From the NCBI GenBank assembly GCA_017631705.1, contig JAGBSU010000199.1, positions 1 through 5,569 of the forward strand: 5,569 nucleotides of DNA, read 5' to 3'. This document shows, in pieces, positions 1 to 5,569 of the stretch. Positions within the stretch are counted from its first letter, which is position 1. Every line of letters starts with the position of its first letter. The notes beneath the pieces were generated by a model, which saw only the letters and a program-made list of their open reading frames with translations, searched no databases and was not told where the DNA came from. The DNA is from Clostridia bacterium (GTDB lineage: Bacteria > Bacillota > Clostridia > Oscillospirales > Acutalibacteraceae). The position numbers were made by a program, and so were the translations under genes.

Positions 1-3000
1 GGTAATACGTGTAGTCCGTCAATAACAGCATGGTATCTCCGGCTTCCGATATAAACAGGTTGGTTCCGCAATTTTCACCGGCTTTCACCGTTGCTTGTAC
101 GGTTTTTCTTAACCATGCATTGACTGCGTCGTTGATTAAATAACTGATATTCGCACGGGCACCCAACGACGGATGAATATTGAACGAATCGCGTCCCACC
201 TGTGACAACGAGGTGTTAATCAACAGGCAATTACCGTTTTCAAGCAAGACGGCTTTGTTATCGTTTGCTGTTACTAACGCCGTTGCGCCATCGGCAACAT
301 AACGGAATTCCGAATCTGTCGGACAGACATCTTCGCTTTGACCGTTATAGAACACTTTGGCGACCGGCACGGTACAATCGGCACGTTTGACACCAAACAA
401 ATCTTCCAAGCCAATGACATCGCTGACCGCCAACAGTTTAACACCTTTTTGATGTAAACGGCGAACGGTTTGCAGTTCTTCTTCGGTCATGGTTTTGGTG
501 GACGGCAATACCAGCATATCCACCATCGATTCGGTCAAGCCATCCAAGGTTTCGGTTAAGAAGCCCGCCGGCATACCGGATTTGGCAAGATGCTCATACA
601 CATAGATCATCGCCGTCGCACCGATATTGTAGAAATTGTCTGCGGTGTCATACGACTTGATGCGTAAGTTGGCACGGTCATCGTCTTCGCAGGTGCGATA
701 TAAGAATGCCACGGTTTTAAGCGGTGCCTTAGGCTTGTTTTCCAAATACCGACCCCACGATTTGACTAATTCGTGTAACCGTTTTTGCGGTTCTTGGTTA
801 TACAAGGCATAGACCATGAACGCATCGCCTTGCCAATAGGAAAATGTATTGTCATGGAAATACACCGAATTGTACAAATAGGAATAGATTTGCGTGGTCG
901 TCTGGTACGGTTGTGCATAACTGTACGACATCGGCGGCATAGCAAACGACACGTGACCGTCGGGACAGCCAACGTCAAAAGAGTCGTACAATTCAGGGGC
1001 TATACGCAAGCCTTTGCACATCATATTCAGTGTGGCCATTGCCCACGCGCTGTAAGCGGTAGAATACGCACAGCAGAACGGATAATCCTCAAACTGGACA
1101 AAGCCATCAAAGGAGGAGGCAACCTTGTCCGGTTCAAAGCCGTACCATTTGACACATTCCGCAGAGATACCTTGCGTAGCATAAATGTTGTACGGCATGT
1201 AGCTATAACGCTTGGCTTTCGGATTGAGTTCTTTGATTTTTTCCCATTGCGCGTCAACCAACGGTTTAACACGACTGTTACAAAAATGTATCCATTCGTT
1301 AAAGCATTTTTCCAACGCGATGAAATCCGCTGCCGTGAATTCTCTGTCATCCTCCAACGGGGCTAACGAATATTCCGGATGTAACGCAACAAATTCCCGA
1401 TAAAATTCACGCACATATGGTTTTTTGTAGGTGCTGCGATGGAAATAGTCTGTGCGATAGCCCACGCCTTCAAATGCATAGTTGAGATAATCAACATTTT
1501 TTATCGTACCCGGATGAGCCGTATAATCCTCTTCGGTGGTACGGTTAGTATGCCAAACCACTAAATCGCGCTTATACAATTTTGATAAGTTCCACGCCTT
1601 TTTTTCCTCGGTATATTTGGGACCGTAGGTCGGCGTATCAATATAGTGGTGAATGTTGGAATCGGGTTTGCTATCCCATAAAGTGGGAGAACCGGTTGCA
1701 CCGTCACCGACATACAACATCGGCAAGCCGGCAGTTTGTTGCGGCGATTCGGTAATGGTTTCGTCGAACACCTCAAAAGCAGAGTAGTGTTGTTCCACCA
1801 CCTTGCCGGCATAGGTACATTCCACCGCCAGATGATAAAGATTTTGTGCCAGCGGCGGCAATTCCACCGCAAAAGAAATGGTAGAAATACCAAAGCAATC
1901 GGTGCCGTTTTCCCATTTCTTCGGCGTGACATCTTGTTTTTTATTGAAATACGCGTCGGTCAAATAGCACTTGAACTCGAAGAAGCGGTCGTCGAATCGT
2001 TTGGCAATCGTGACATCAAAATGCGGTGCTTCCGTTGCCGTAAAATAGTGGTTGTTTTGAGCATGAAAAACTGCCGCATCACGGTCTGCAATGTCGCAGG
2101 CTTCCACCTTTTTGACAAATTCTTTATCTTTCGGCGAGCATACCGACACACGCACATCGCGATCTAACGGTCTGCCGTAATACACCATTTCACCGGTTTG
2201 GATATCAAACACAAATTCGCTGTTATCGCCCATTAAATCGTCGCGAACCGTTTTAAACCAATCGTAACCGAATACAAAATACCGACAATCTTCAAACGAA
2301 GAGGTGTAATATTTACGGACATACGGCATCGGTTGTGCTTTTATACGGGCATGTAATTCCGGTGTGAAAAAGGAACCGTTATCACCCGCAAAAGTCAGAC
2401 GGCCGTTCTTAATGAACATTTTTTTGCCGTCGCAATTGCCGATAAAACGAATGTAGGGGTTGGTTAAATAATCATACAACGATAACCAAGAACCAATCTT
2501 ATTGGGTGGGGTGATGAGTTCGGCTGAACCACCGGTCAGAATGCATTCGATTTCATGTATGCCGTTTTCGTAACGGTCCACAGACACATGCACCTTATAG
2601 GGTAAACGGCCGCCGTCGTGCAGCGGAATTTCAAAATCGCGCTCGATGACGGTTTCTTTTTTCGGTGCATCGTCCGAAACGACGGTTAAATCCGTAATCA
2701 CAACTTCCGCAACACCGTTTTGCTTGGAAATACCGATACGCCCTGCTTTAACCGGTACGTTGAAAGTACGGGTATGTTCTCCGACTTTAGCCGTACAGCC
2801 TTGCGGCGTAATAGAAAAATGATTGTGCAATTTGCTTGATCCTGGGAACACGACATTATCAAAAACGACCGTGTCCAACCCCGTTGTATAATCGTTTTCG
2901 ACGGAATACAAGGTTATTCTCAAGCGTTTGTTCGAACACGTGTAGTCCATTTGTACACGATAGCCACAGCGCGTTTCTTTATCATAACCAAAATAGAAAA

Positions 3001-3244
3001 CCCAGCCTGTCGACGCACCTTCTCGTTCGGTTATCGAGAAAGTATACGAAACATCAAACGAAACTTCCGCAGAGGAAAGCAGCGGTGTTTTCAAAAAATG
3101 CTTACCATCATTACAATTTAATAAATAACCGCGTTCATCCACAAAACCAAAATGATGCTCATAGCGTGTATGATTCTCATTTTCCACGGAATACGGTTGT
3201 TTGTTTTCATCCCAAACGTCAAATTTTTCCGTTAACTGATACAT
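1..3244 (-). CDS. Large putative glycoside hydrolase with GH42-like features (3' end outside window)
   Basis: I read this frame codon by codon: it is open from ATG at 3244 to the window edge, giving 1081 codons with no stop yet. The start is supported by AAAGGTGG six bases upstream and by a promoter at 3286-3314. The N-terminus (MYQLTEKFDV) is polar, with no signal peptide or membrane segment, so a cytoplasmic protein is expected. Residues about 35-200 look beta-rich and jelly-roll-like. Residues about 450-495 look like an Ig-type beta sandwich ending in FEVFDE. Residues about 640-860 resemble the later part of a TIM barrel: W667..IKELNP675, RYSYMPY (679-685), QFEDYP (717-722) and RIAPELY (747-753), where E751 is a candidate nucleophile. 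Residues about 870-955 resemble the amidotransferase-like trimerisation domain of GH42 beta-galactosidases (DMLVLPSTKTMTEEEL, then DLFGV). The reading frame is certain. The enzyme class is inferred from fold-like motifs, and the substrate is unknown. It is longer than typical GH42 enzymes (roughly 650-700 aa). Confidence 0.85.
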   Translation of the reverse strand, partial: MYQLTEKFDVWDENKQPYSVENENHTRYEHHFGFVDERGYLLNCNDGKHFLKTPLLSSAEVSFDVSYTFSITEREGASTGWVFYFGYDKETRCGYRVQMDYTCSNKRLRITLYSVENDYTTGLDTVVFDNVVFPGSSKLHNHFSITPQGCTAKVGEHTRTFNVPVKAGRIGISKQNGVAEVVITDLTVVSDDAPKKETVIERDFEIPLHDGGRLPYKVHVSVDRYENGIHEIECILTGGSAELITPPNKIGSWLSLYDYLTNPYIRFIGNCDGKKMFIKNGRLTFAGDNGSFFTPELHARIKAQPMPYVRKYYTSSFEDCRYFVFGYDWFKTVRDDLMGDNSEFVFDIQTGEMVYYGRPLDRDVRVSVCSPKDKEFVKKVEACDIADRDAAVFHAQNNHYFTATEAPHFDVTIAKRFDDRFFEFKCYLTDAYFNKKQDVTPKKWENGTDCFGISTISFAVELPPLAQNLYHLAVECTYAGKVVEQHYSAFEVFDETITESPQQTAGLPMLYVGDGATGSPTLWDSKPDSNIHHYIDTPTYGPKYTEEKKAWNLSKLYKRDLVVWHTNRTTEEDYTAHPGTIKNVDYLNYAFEGVGYRTDYFHRSTYKKPYVREFYREFVALHPEYSLAPLEDDREFTAADFIALEKCFNEWIHFCNSRVKPLVDAQWEKIKELNPKAKRYSYMPYNIYATQGISAECVKWYGFEPDKVASSFDGFVQFEDYPFCCAYSTAYSAWAMATLNMMCKGLRIAPELYDSFDVGCPDGHVSFAMPPMSYSYAQPYQTTTQIYSYLYNSVYFHDNTFSYWQGDAFMVYALYNQEPQKRLHELVKSWGRYLENKPKAPLKTVAFLYRTCEDDDRANLRIKSYDTADNFYNIGATAMIYVYEHLAKSGMPAGFLTETLDGLTESMVDMLVLPSTKTMTEEELQTVRRLHQKGVKLLAVSDVIGLEDLFGVKRADCTVPVAKVFYNGQSEDVCPTDSEFRYVADGATALVTANDNKAVLLENGNCLLINTSLSQVGRDSFNIHPSLGARANISYLINDAVNAWLRKTVQATVKAGENCGTNLFISEAGDTMLLLTDYTYY

Positions 3245-3250
3245 AAAACC

Positions 3251-3258
3251 CCACCTTT
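3251..3258 (-). promoter_or_regulatory. Ribosome binding site of the large putative hydrolase gene
   Basis: On the minus strand AAAGGTGG lies six bases before ATG at 3244, a one-mismatch version of the AAAGGAGG Shine-Dalgarno core. An in-frame TAG lies a short way upstream, so no longer start is possible. Confidence 0.8.
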
Positions 3259-3285
3259 CTTTTGTCCCCTATTTAAGACACCTTG

Positions 3286-3314
3286 ATTATAGCATTTCAC
3301 CTATGAAAAAGCAA
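3286..3314 (-). promoter_or_regulatory. Sigma-A-type extended -10 promoter for the large hydrolase gene
   Basis: Read on the minus strand, TTGCTT (3314-3309) is followed by a 17-base spacer and a perfect TATAAT (3291-3286). A TG sits one base before the -10 box, making it an extended -10 element. The -35 box keeps only the TTG of TTGACA, which is common when the -10 is extended. The predicted transcription start is near 3280, giving a leader of about 35 bases that contains the ribosome binding site. Promoter, leader and gene fit together well, so the large gene is probably transcribed from here and not only by readthrough from the ABC operon. Confidence 0.8.
3295..3308. promoter_or_regulatory. 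Candidate operator palindrome inside the promoter spacer
   Basis: TTTCACCTATGAAA is an inverted repeat with perfect 5-base arms (TTTCA and TGAAA) around four bases. It lies wholly between the -35 and -10 boxes. A protein bound here would block RNA polymerase. A related wider pair, ATTTCAC at 3294-3300 and GTGAAAT at 3333-3339, surrounds the -35 box. The symmetry is visible in the sequence; the regulator is unknown, and no candidate regulator gene is in the window. Short AT-rich palindromes also arise by chance, so this is a moderate call. Confidence 0.4.
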
Positions 3315-3343
3315 GGAATTTTTGGCTTTTTTGTGAAATAAAA

Positions 3344-3359
3344 CCGCCATGTTTTGCGG
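3344..3359 (-). terminator. Weak second hairpin, possible backup terminator
   Basis: Four-base arms, CCGC and GCGG, flank an eight-base loop. On the minus strand they are followed by TTTTATTT. The hairpin lies just downstream of the main terminator, so it could catch readthrough from the ABC operon before the hydrolase promoter. The stem is short, so it may be chance. Confidence 0.25.
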
Positions 3360-3366
3360 CAAAAGG

Positions 3367-3400
3367 AACCCCCCACCGAGTAGGCTTCGGTGGGGGGGTT
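3367..3400 (-). terminator. Intrinsic terminator of the ABC importer operon
   Basis: The minus-strand transcript contains a run of seven C, ACCGA, a loop of about seven bases, then TCGGT and six G. This gives an 11 base-pair, very GC-rich stem, with AA/TT able to extend it past one bulged base. It is followed by TTCCTTTTG, an interrupted T-tract. The stem begins about 65-70 bases after the ATPase stop codon. The plus strand has no T-tract after the stem, so termination is expected only in the minus direction. This separates the transporter operon from the large downstream gene. Confidence 0.85.
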
Positions 3401-3464
3401 AAGAAAGAAATTACCGTAGTATCCGAACCCGATTTTTACAAAGCGGATTTCTGCCTCTGCTGTG

Positions 3465-4040
3465 TTAAGATACTCGTAAATCCGTTACCGTTTGCGCTTC
3501 AAACAATGCCGCTTCGTCGGCGGAATGGGTGACTAAAAAAATGGTTTTATCTGCAAAGCGTTCTTTGAATTTAGCGGCAATACGCACCTTTAACGCATCG
3601 TCCAAGCCGGTAAACGGCTCGTCTAACAGCAGGATATCTCCACCGTATGCCAGTGCGCGCGCCAACGCGACACGCCGTTGCATACCACCGCTTAAAGCCG
3701 ACGGTAAATCCTCGGCATTTTGGGTCAGTTCCACCGCCGACAAGCACCAATCGACCAACGCTTCATTGGGAACGGGTAATACCAACGCCACATTTTGACG
3801 CACGGTTAGCCATGGTAACAAGCGGTTTTCTTGAAACAGCAGGGTGATTTGACCGTTGGGGCGGTGAATGGTGCCCGCTGTCGGCGTTTCCAAACCGGCA
3901 AGCAGACGAAGCAAGGTGGTTTTTCCGCACCCCGACGGACCGCTGATGGCATACGCTTTGCCGAGTGGGAACGCCGCCGAATAATCGGTGAATATCGGTT
4001 TTTTAGCATACGAAAAGGAAAGGGAATTAAGTGTTATCAT
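3465..4040 (-). CDS. ABC importer ATP-binding protein, nitrate/sulfonate/taurine type
   Basis: This 191-residue cytoplasmic ATPase would power import through the permease encoded just upstream. The nucleotide-binding motifs are complete and in order: Walker A GPSGCGKTT (34-42), Q-loop Q70 followed by ENRLLPW, signature LSGGMQRR (116-123), Walker B ILLLDEP (136-142, with D140 and catalytic E141), D-loop GLDD and H-loop H172. The ENRLLPW stretch after the Q-loop is typical of the SsuB/TauB/NrtD group. I chose ATG at 4040 because AGGAGG lies eight bases upstream and the family core (ITLNSLSFSY) begins there. It overlaps the permease end by 14 bases, which suggests translational coupling. At 191 residues it is shorter than the usual 240-260; the C-terminal tail after the H-loop is minimal, but the catalytic core appears complete. 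The substrate is unknown. Confidence 0.93.
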   Translation of the reverse strand: MITLNSLSFSYAKKPIFTDYSAAFPLGKAYAISGPSGCGKTTLLRLLAGLETPTAGTIHRPNGQITLLFQENRLLPWLTVRQNVALVLPVPNEALVDWCLSAVELTQNAEDLPSALSGGMQRRVALARALAYGGDILLLDEPFTGLDDALKVRIAAKFKERFADKTIFLVTHSADEAALFEAQTVTDLRVS

Positions 4041-4785
4041 GAAGAATCCCTCCTTTTTTGGTGACGGCAAGCAAGGCTTTTTCAAACAGCAAACTCAACA
4101 CGACAACCACCGCTGTCCACGCAAAAACCTCCGGTGTTTCGAGCAACAGTTTGGCACTTTGCAGTTGTCTGCCGATGGAAAAATCGGGACGGCAAATCAC
4201 CTCGGCGGCAATACCCGATTTCCACGCAAAGCCTAACCCGTTGACGCAGGCGATCATGAAAAACGGTTTTACCGACGGCAGATAGATGGCTTTTACGGTG
4301 CGAGAAAACGGCAGGCGATACGCTTTTGCCATTTCTAACAATGCCGTATCGGTACGGCAAATTCCCTCCTGCACATTGATAAAGACAATCGGCAATACCA
4401 TGAGAAAGGAAATGACAATCGGAACCGCTTCCACATAAACCCAAACCAAGGTGAGAATGATAAACGAAGCGACCGGTGCCGCACGCACAATGTGCATAAG
4501 CGGTGAAAACAGTACACGCAATAACGGAAAAAGATGACAAAGCACCGCTAACACCGTACCGCCGACCACCGCCGCCGCAAAACCGGCGGCGATGCGTAAC
4601 AGCGAGAGAAAAACCGCTTTCCAAAACGAGGAGGTAAACATAAGTTCTCCCAAGGTTTGCAGTACCGCAAGCGGTGTCGGCAATAACAGTTCTTGCCGAA
4701 CGGCGACTGCCGCCAACCACCAAACCGCGAGCCAAAAGACCACAACGGCGGTGCCGCGTAATACGCTGCGAATGTTAACCTTCAT
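4027..4785 (-). CDS. ABC importer permease, SsuC/TauC-like (BPD_transp_1 family)
   Basis: This 252-residue inner-membrane permease probably forms the homodimeric channel of the importer. Hydrophobic segments that look like membrane helices lie at about 9-29, 60-83, 104-118, 120-138, 174-192 and 218-240, six in total, as expected for the family. The cytoplasmic coupling loop is seen at about 150-172 (EMAKAYRLPFSRTVKAIYLP), the EAA-type motif that docks on the ATPase. The later segment with GFAWKSGIAAEVI (185-197) is characteristic of the nitrate/sulfonate/taurine group. I chose ATG at 4785 over an in-frame ATG at 4863 because GAAGG lies eight bases upstream and the longer form would add 26 polar residues overlapping the solute-binding gene. 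The start overlaps the solute-binding gene by 11 bases. Its last codons carry the ribosome binding site of the ATPase gene. Confidence 0.92.
   Translation of the reverse strand: MKVNIRSVLRGTAVVVFWLAVWWLAAVAVRQELLLPTPLAVLQTLGELMFTSSFWKAVFLSLLRIAAGFAAAVVGGTVLAVLCHLFPLLRVLFSPLMHIVRAAPVASFIILTLVWVYVEAVPIVISFLMVLPIVFINVQEGICRTDTALLEMAKAYRLPFSRTVKAIYLPSVKPFFMIACVNGLGFAWKSGIAAEVICRPDFSIGRQLQSAKLLLETPEVFAWTAVVVVLSLLFEKALLAVTKKGGILHDNT
4048..4056 (-). promoter_or_regulatory. Ribosome binding site that decides the ATPase start
   Basis: AAAGGAGGG lies eight bases before ATG at 4040, inside the last codons of the permease, where it encodes part of KKGGI. It is the strongest Shine-Dalgarno sequence in the window and favours ATG 4040 over the in-frame ATG at 4085. 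Confidence 0.85.
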
Positions 4786-5569
4786 AGTAGAAACCTTCGT
4801 CGGGCAGTTTGCCACCCACCGATTTGGGGTTGGCTTGGAACAGTACGTTATAGTAGCCGGCAATTTGCGTTTTCATTTGAGCACCCGATACAAAAACCAA
4901 ACCACAATTCGGAATGGCTTTTTTGGCAACAGCGGCTTTGGGAATGATACCGTATTTTTCGCAAAGCGAAGCGGTGGCATCGACATCGCTGCAGTTTTCA
5001 ATAGATGCCTTGTATTCCGTCAAGAACGCATCGACAGCCGCCTTGTTATTTTCCAAAAATTCGCTGCGTACCGCGACGCAGCCCATCATGAGTTTGTTGT
5101 TTTCACCGGCTACGGCATTCCACGCATCGTTCATGCCGAAGGCAATACGCAATGCCGGATTTTGGGTGATAGCGGTATACACCATCGGTTCGGGAACCAT
5201 GGCAAGTGCGGCTTTACCTTTGGATAGTTTGGCAACCAACTCGGTATTTTCGCTCAAAAATTCGATGTTCACATCGTTGTCGGGGTCGATGCCGTTTTGG
5301 GACAACACATACCGCAAAATGTATTCGGGATTAGCACCTTCACCGGTGGAATAGATGGTTTTTCCGCGTAAATCCGCTACCGATTGTACCGCGTTACCGT
5401 TTTCCAGCATATACAGCACACCCAAGGTGTTAACCGCCAACAACTTGACCTTGCCCTGCGTTTTTTGATACAATGCCGCCGCCATGTTGGTCGGAACTGC
5501 CGCGATATCCAATCCGCCGTTGGGATTGGCTAATTTCGTGCTGATTTCTTCCGGCGAGGTTGCCACCGA
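4775..5569 (-). CDS. ABC importer solute-binding protein, NMT1/SsuA-like (5' end outside window)
   Basis: The last 264 residues of a periplasmic-type binding protein are visible. The frame is open to the window edge, so the N-terminus, including any signal peptide or lipobox cysteine, is missing; about 60-70 residues are probably absent compared with the usual 320-340. Visible family features are GGLDIAAVPTNMAAALYQK (18-36), LLAVNTLGVLYMLE (43-56), SVADLRGKTIYSTGEG (63-78) and PEYILRYVLSQNGIDP (81-96), where lobe I crosses to lobe II, followed by KGKAALAMVPEPMV (117-130), typical of type 2 binding proteins of the NMT1/SsuA/TauA group. From memory this resembles proteins common in Clostridia annotated only as nitrate/sulfonate/taurine transport. 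It is first in the operon and would hand its ligand to the permease. The ligand could be a sulfonate, a thiamine precursor or something else; the sequence does not decide. Confidence 0.9.
   Translation of the reverse strand, partial: SVATSPEEISTKLANPNGGLDIAAVPTNMAAALYQKTQGKVKLLAVNTLGVLYMLENGNAVQSVADLRGKTIYSTGEGANPEYILRYVLSQNGIDPDNDVNIEFLSENTELVAKLSKGKAALAMVPEPMVYTAITQNPALRIAFGMNDAWNAVAGENNKLMMGCVAVRSEFLENNKAAVDAFLTEYKASIENCSDVDATASLCEKYGIIPKAAVAKKAIPNCGLVFVSGAQMKTQIAGYYNVLFQANPKSVGGKLPDEGFYYEG
4794..4798 (-). promoter_or_regulatory. Ribosome binding site that decides the permease start
   Basis: GAAGG lies eight bases before ATG at 4785, within the last codons of the solute-binding protein gene. 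It supports the short permease start and coupled translation. Confidence 0.65.

Larger units (their letters stand above)
3245..3464. other. Intergenic region between ABC operon and large hydrolase gene
   Basis: This 220-base gap is AT-rich near the hydrolase gene and holds, in transcription order, the end of the ABC operon with its terminator, a weak hairpin, the extended -10 promoter with its candidate operator, and a short leader. An additional AT-rich inverted pair, AAAAAGC at 3306-3312 and GCTTTTT at 3325-3331, overlaps the -35 box. I see no small ORF with a ribosome binding site, no tRNA, and no riboswitch that I recognise. Confidence 0.7.

Noticed and set aside
785..1366. 193-codon plus-strand open frame
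   Set aside because: It lies wholly antisense to the large continuous minus-strand gene, has no ribosome binding site, and its composition (rich in Arg, Ile, His, Phe) is that of a shadow frame.
2836..3246. 136-codon plus-strand open frame antisense to the start of the large gene
   Set aside because: Its translation is low complexity in Asn, His, Arg and Ser and matches no family I know; the opposite frame has promoter, ribosome binding site and sensible protein structure.
4041..4085. Longer ATPase start at 4085 adding 15 residues
   Set aside because: The added residues are the out-of-frame reading of the permease end and its embedded Shine-Dalgarno; ATG at 4040 has ideal spacing.
4570..4592. 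GC-rich inverted repeat (CGCCGCC and GGCGGCG with an eight-base loop)
   Set aside because: It lies within the permease coding region in codons for an Ala/Gly-rich membrane helix, has no T-tract, and is explained by codon composition.
4786..4863. Longer permease start at 4863 adding 26 residues
   Set aside because: The added residues are polar and encoded inside the solute-binding protein gene; GAAGG upstream of 4785 and the immediate hydrophobic helix favour the shorter start.
4592..5227. 211-codon plus-strand open frame
   Set aside because: Antisense to the permease and solute-binding protein genes, which have clear family motifs in the minus direction.
5564..5566. GTG at 5566 as start of the solute-binding protein
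   Set aside because: The frame continues open to the window edge and the first lobe of the protein is incomplete, so this GTG is an internal valine codon.
1..5569. Search for CRISPR arrays, tRNA genes, insertion sequences, attachment sites or long tandem repeats
   Set aside because: No spaced direct repeats, cloverleaf pattern, transposase motif or terminal inverted repeat pair was seen on either strand; coding sequence fills nearly the whole window.

Overview
The window looks like a chromosomal piece of a Gram-positive-type anaerobe, most likely a Clostridia (Oscillospiraceae/Ruminococcaceae-like) member of a gut or rumen community. The evidence is strong AGGAGG-type ribosome binding sites, a near-consensus extended -10 promoter, a C/G-rich intrinsic terminator, moderate GC content, and a solute-binding protein that reads, from memory, like those of Clostridia. 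This placement is inference; there is no rRNA or marker gene. Every gene lies on the minus strand and is described here in that direction, from high to low coordinates.

Region 1 (5569 to 3465) is an ABC importer operon of the nitrate/sulfonate/taurine (NrtABC/SsuABC/TauABC) type, in the order solute-binding protein (5' end outside the window), permease, ATPase. The genes overlap by 11 and 14 bases. The permease and ATPase starts are set by Shine-Dalgarno sequences inside the preceding gene, so translation is probably coupled. All ATPase motifs are intact although the protein is short (191 aa). The substrate cannot be read from the sequence.

Region 2 (3464 to 3245) is a 220-base intergenic stretch. 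It holds a strong intrinsic terminator for the ABC operon, a second weak hairpin, and a clear sigma-A-type promoter (TTGCTT, 17 bases, TATAAT with a TG extension) for the next gene. A TTTCA-N4-TGAAA palindrome sits inside the promoter spacer, and a wider ATTTCAC/GTGAAAT inverted pair brackets the -35 box. Together these look like a repressor operator.

Region 3 (3244 to 1) is one uninterrupted reading frame of at least 1081 codons that runs off the left edge. It has no signal peptide. It appears to be a cytoplasmic multidomain enzyme: a beta-rich N-terminal half, a probable TIM-barrel portion with a candidate catalytic Glu, then a segment resembling the class-I-amidotransferase-like trimerisation domain of GH42 beta-galactosidases. 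I read it as a divergent putative glycoside hydrolase of no family I can name. It is the most interesting object in the window. The terminator and separate promoter suggest that it is regulated independently of the ABC importer.
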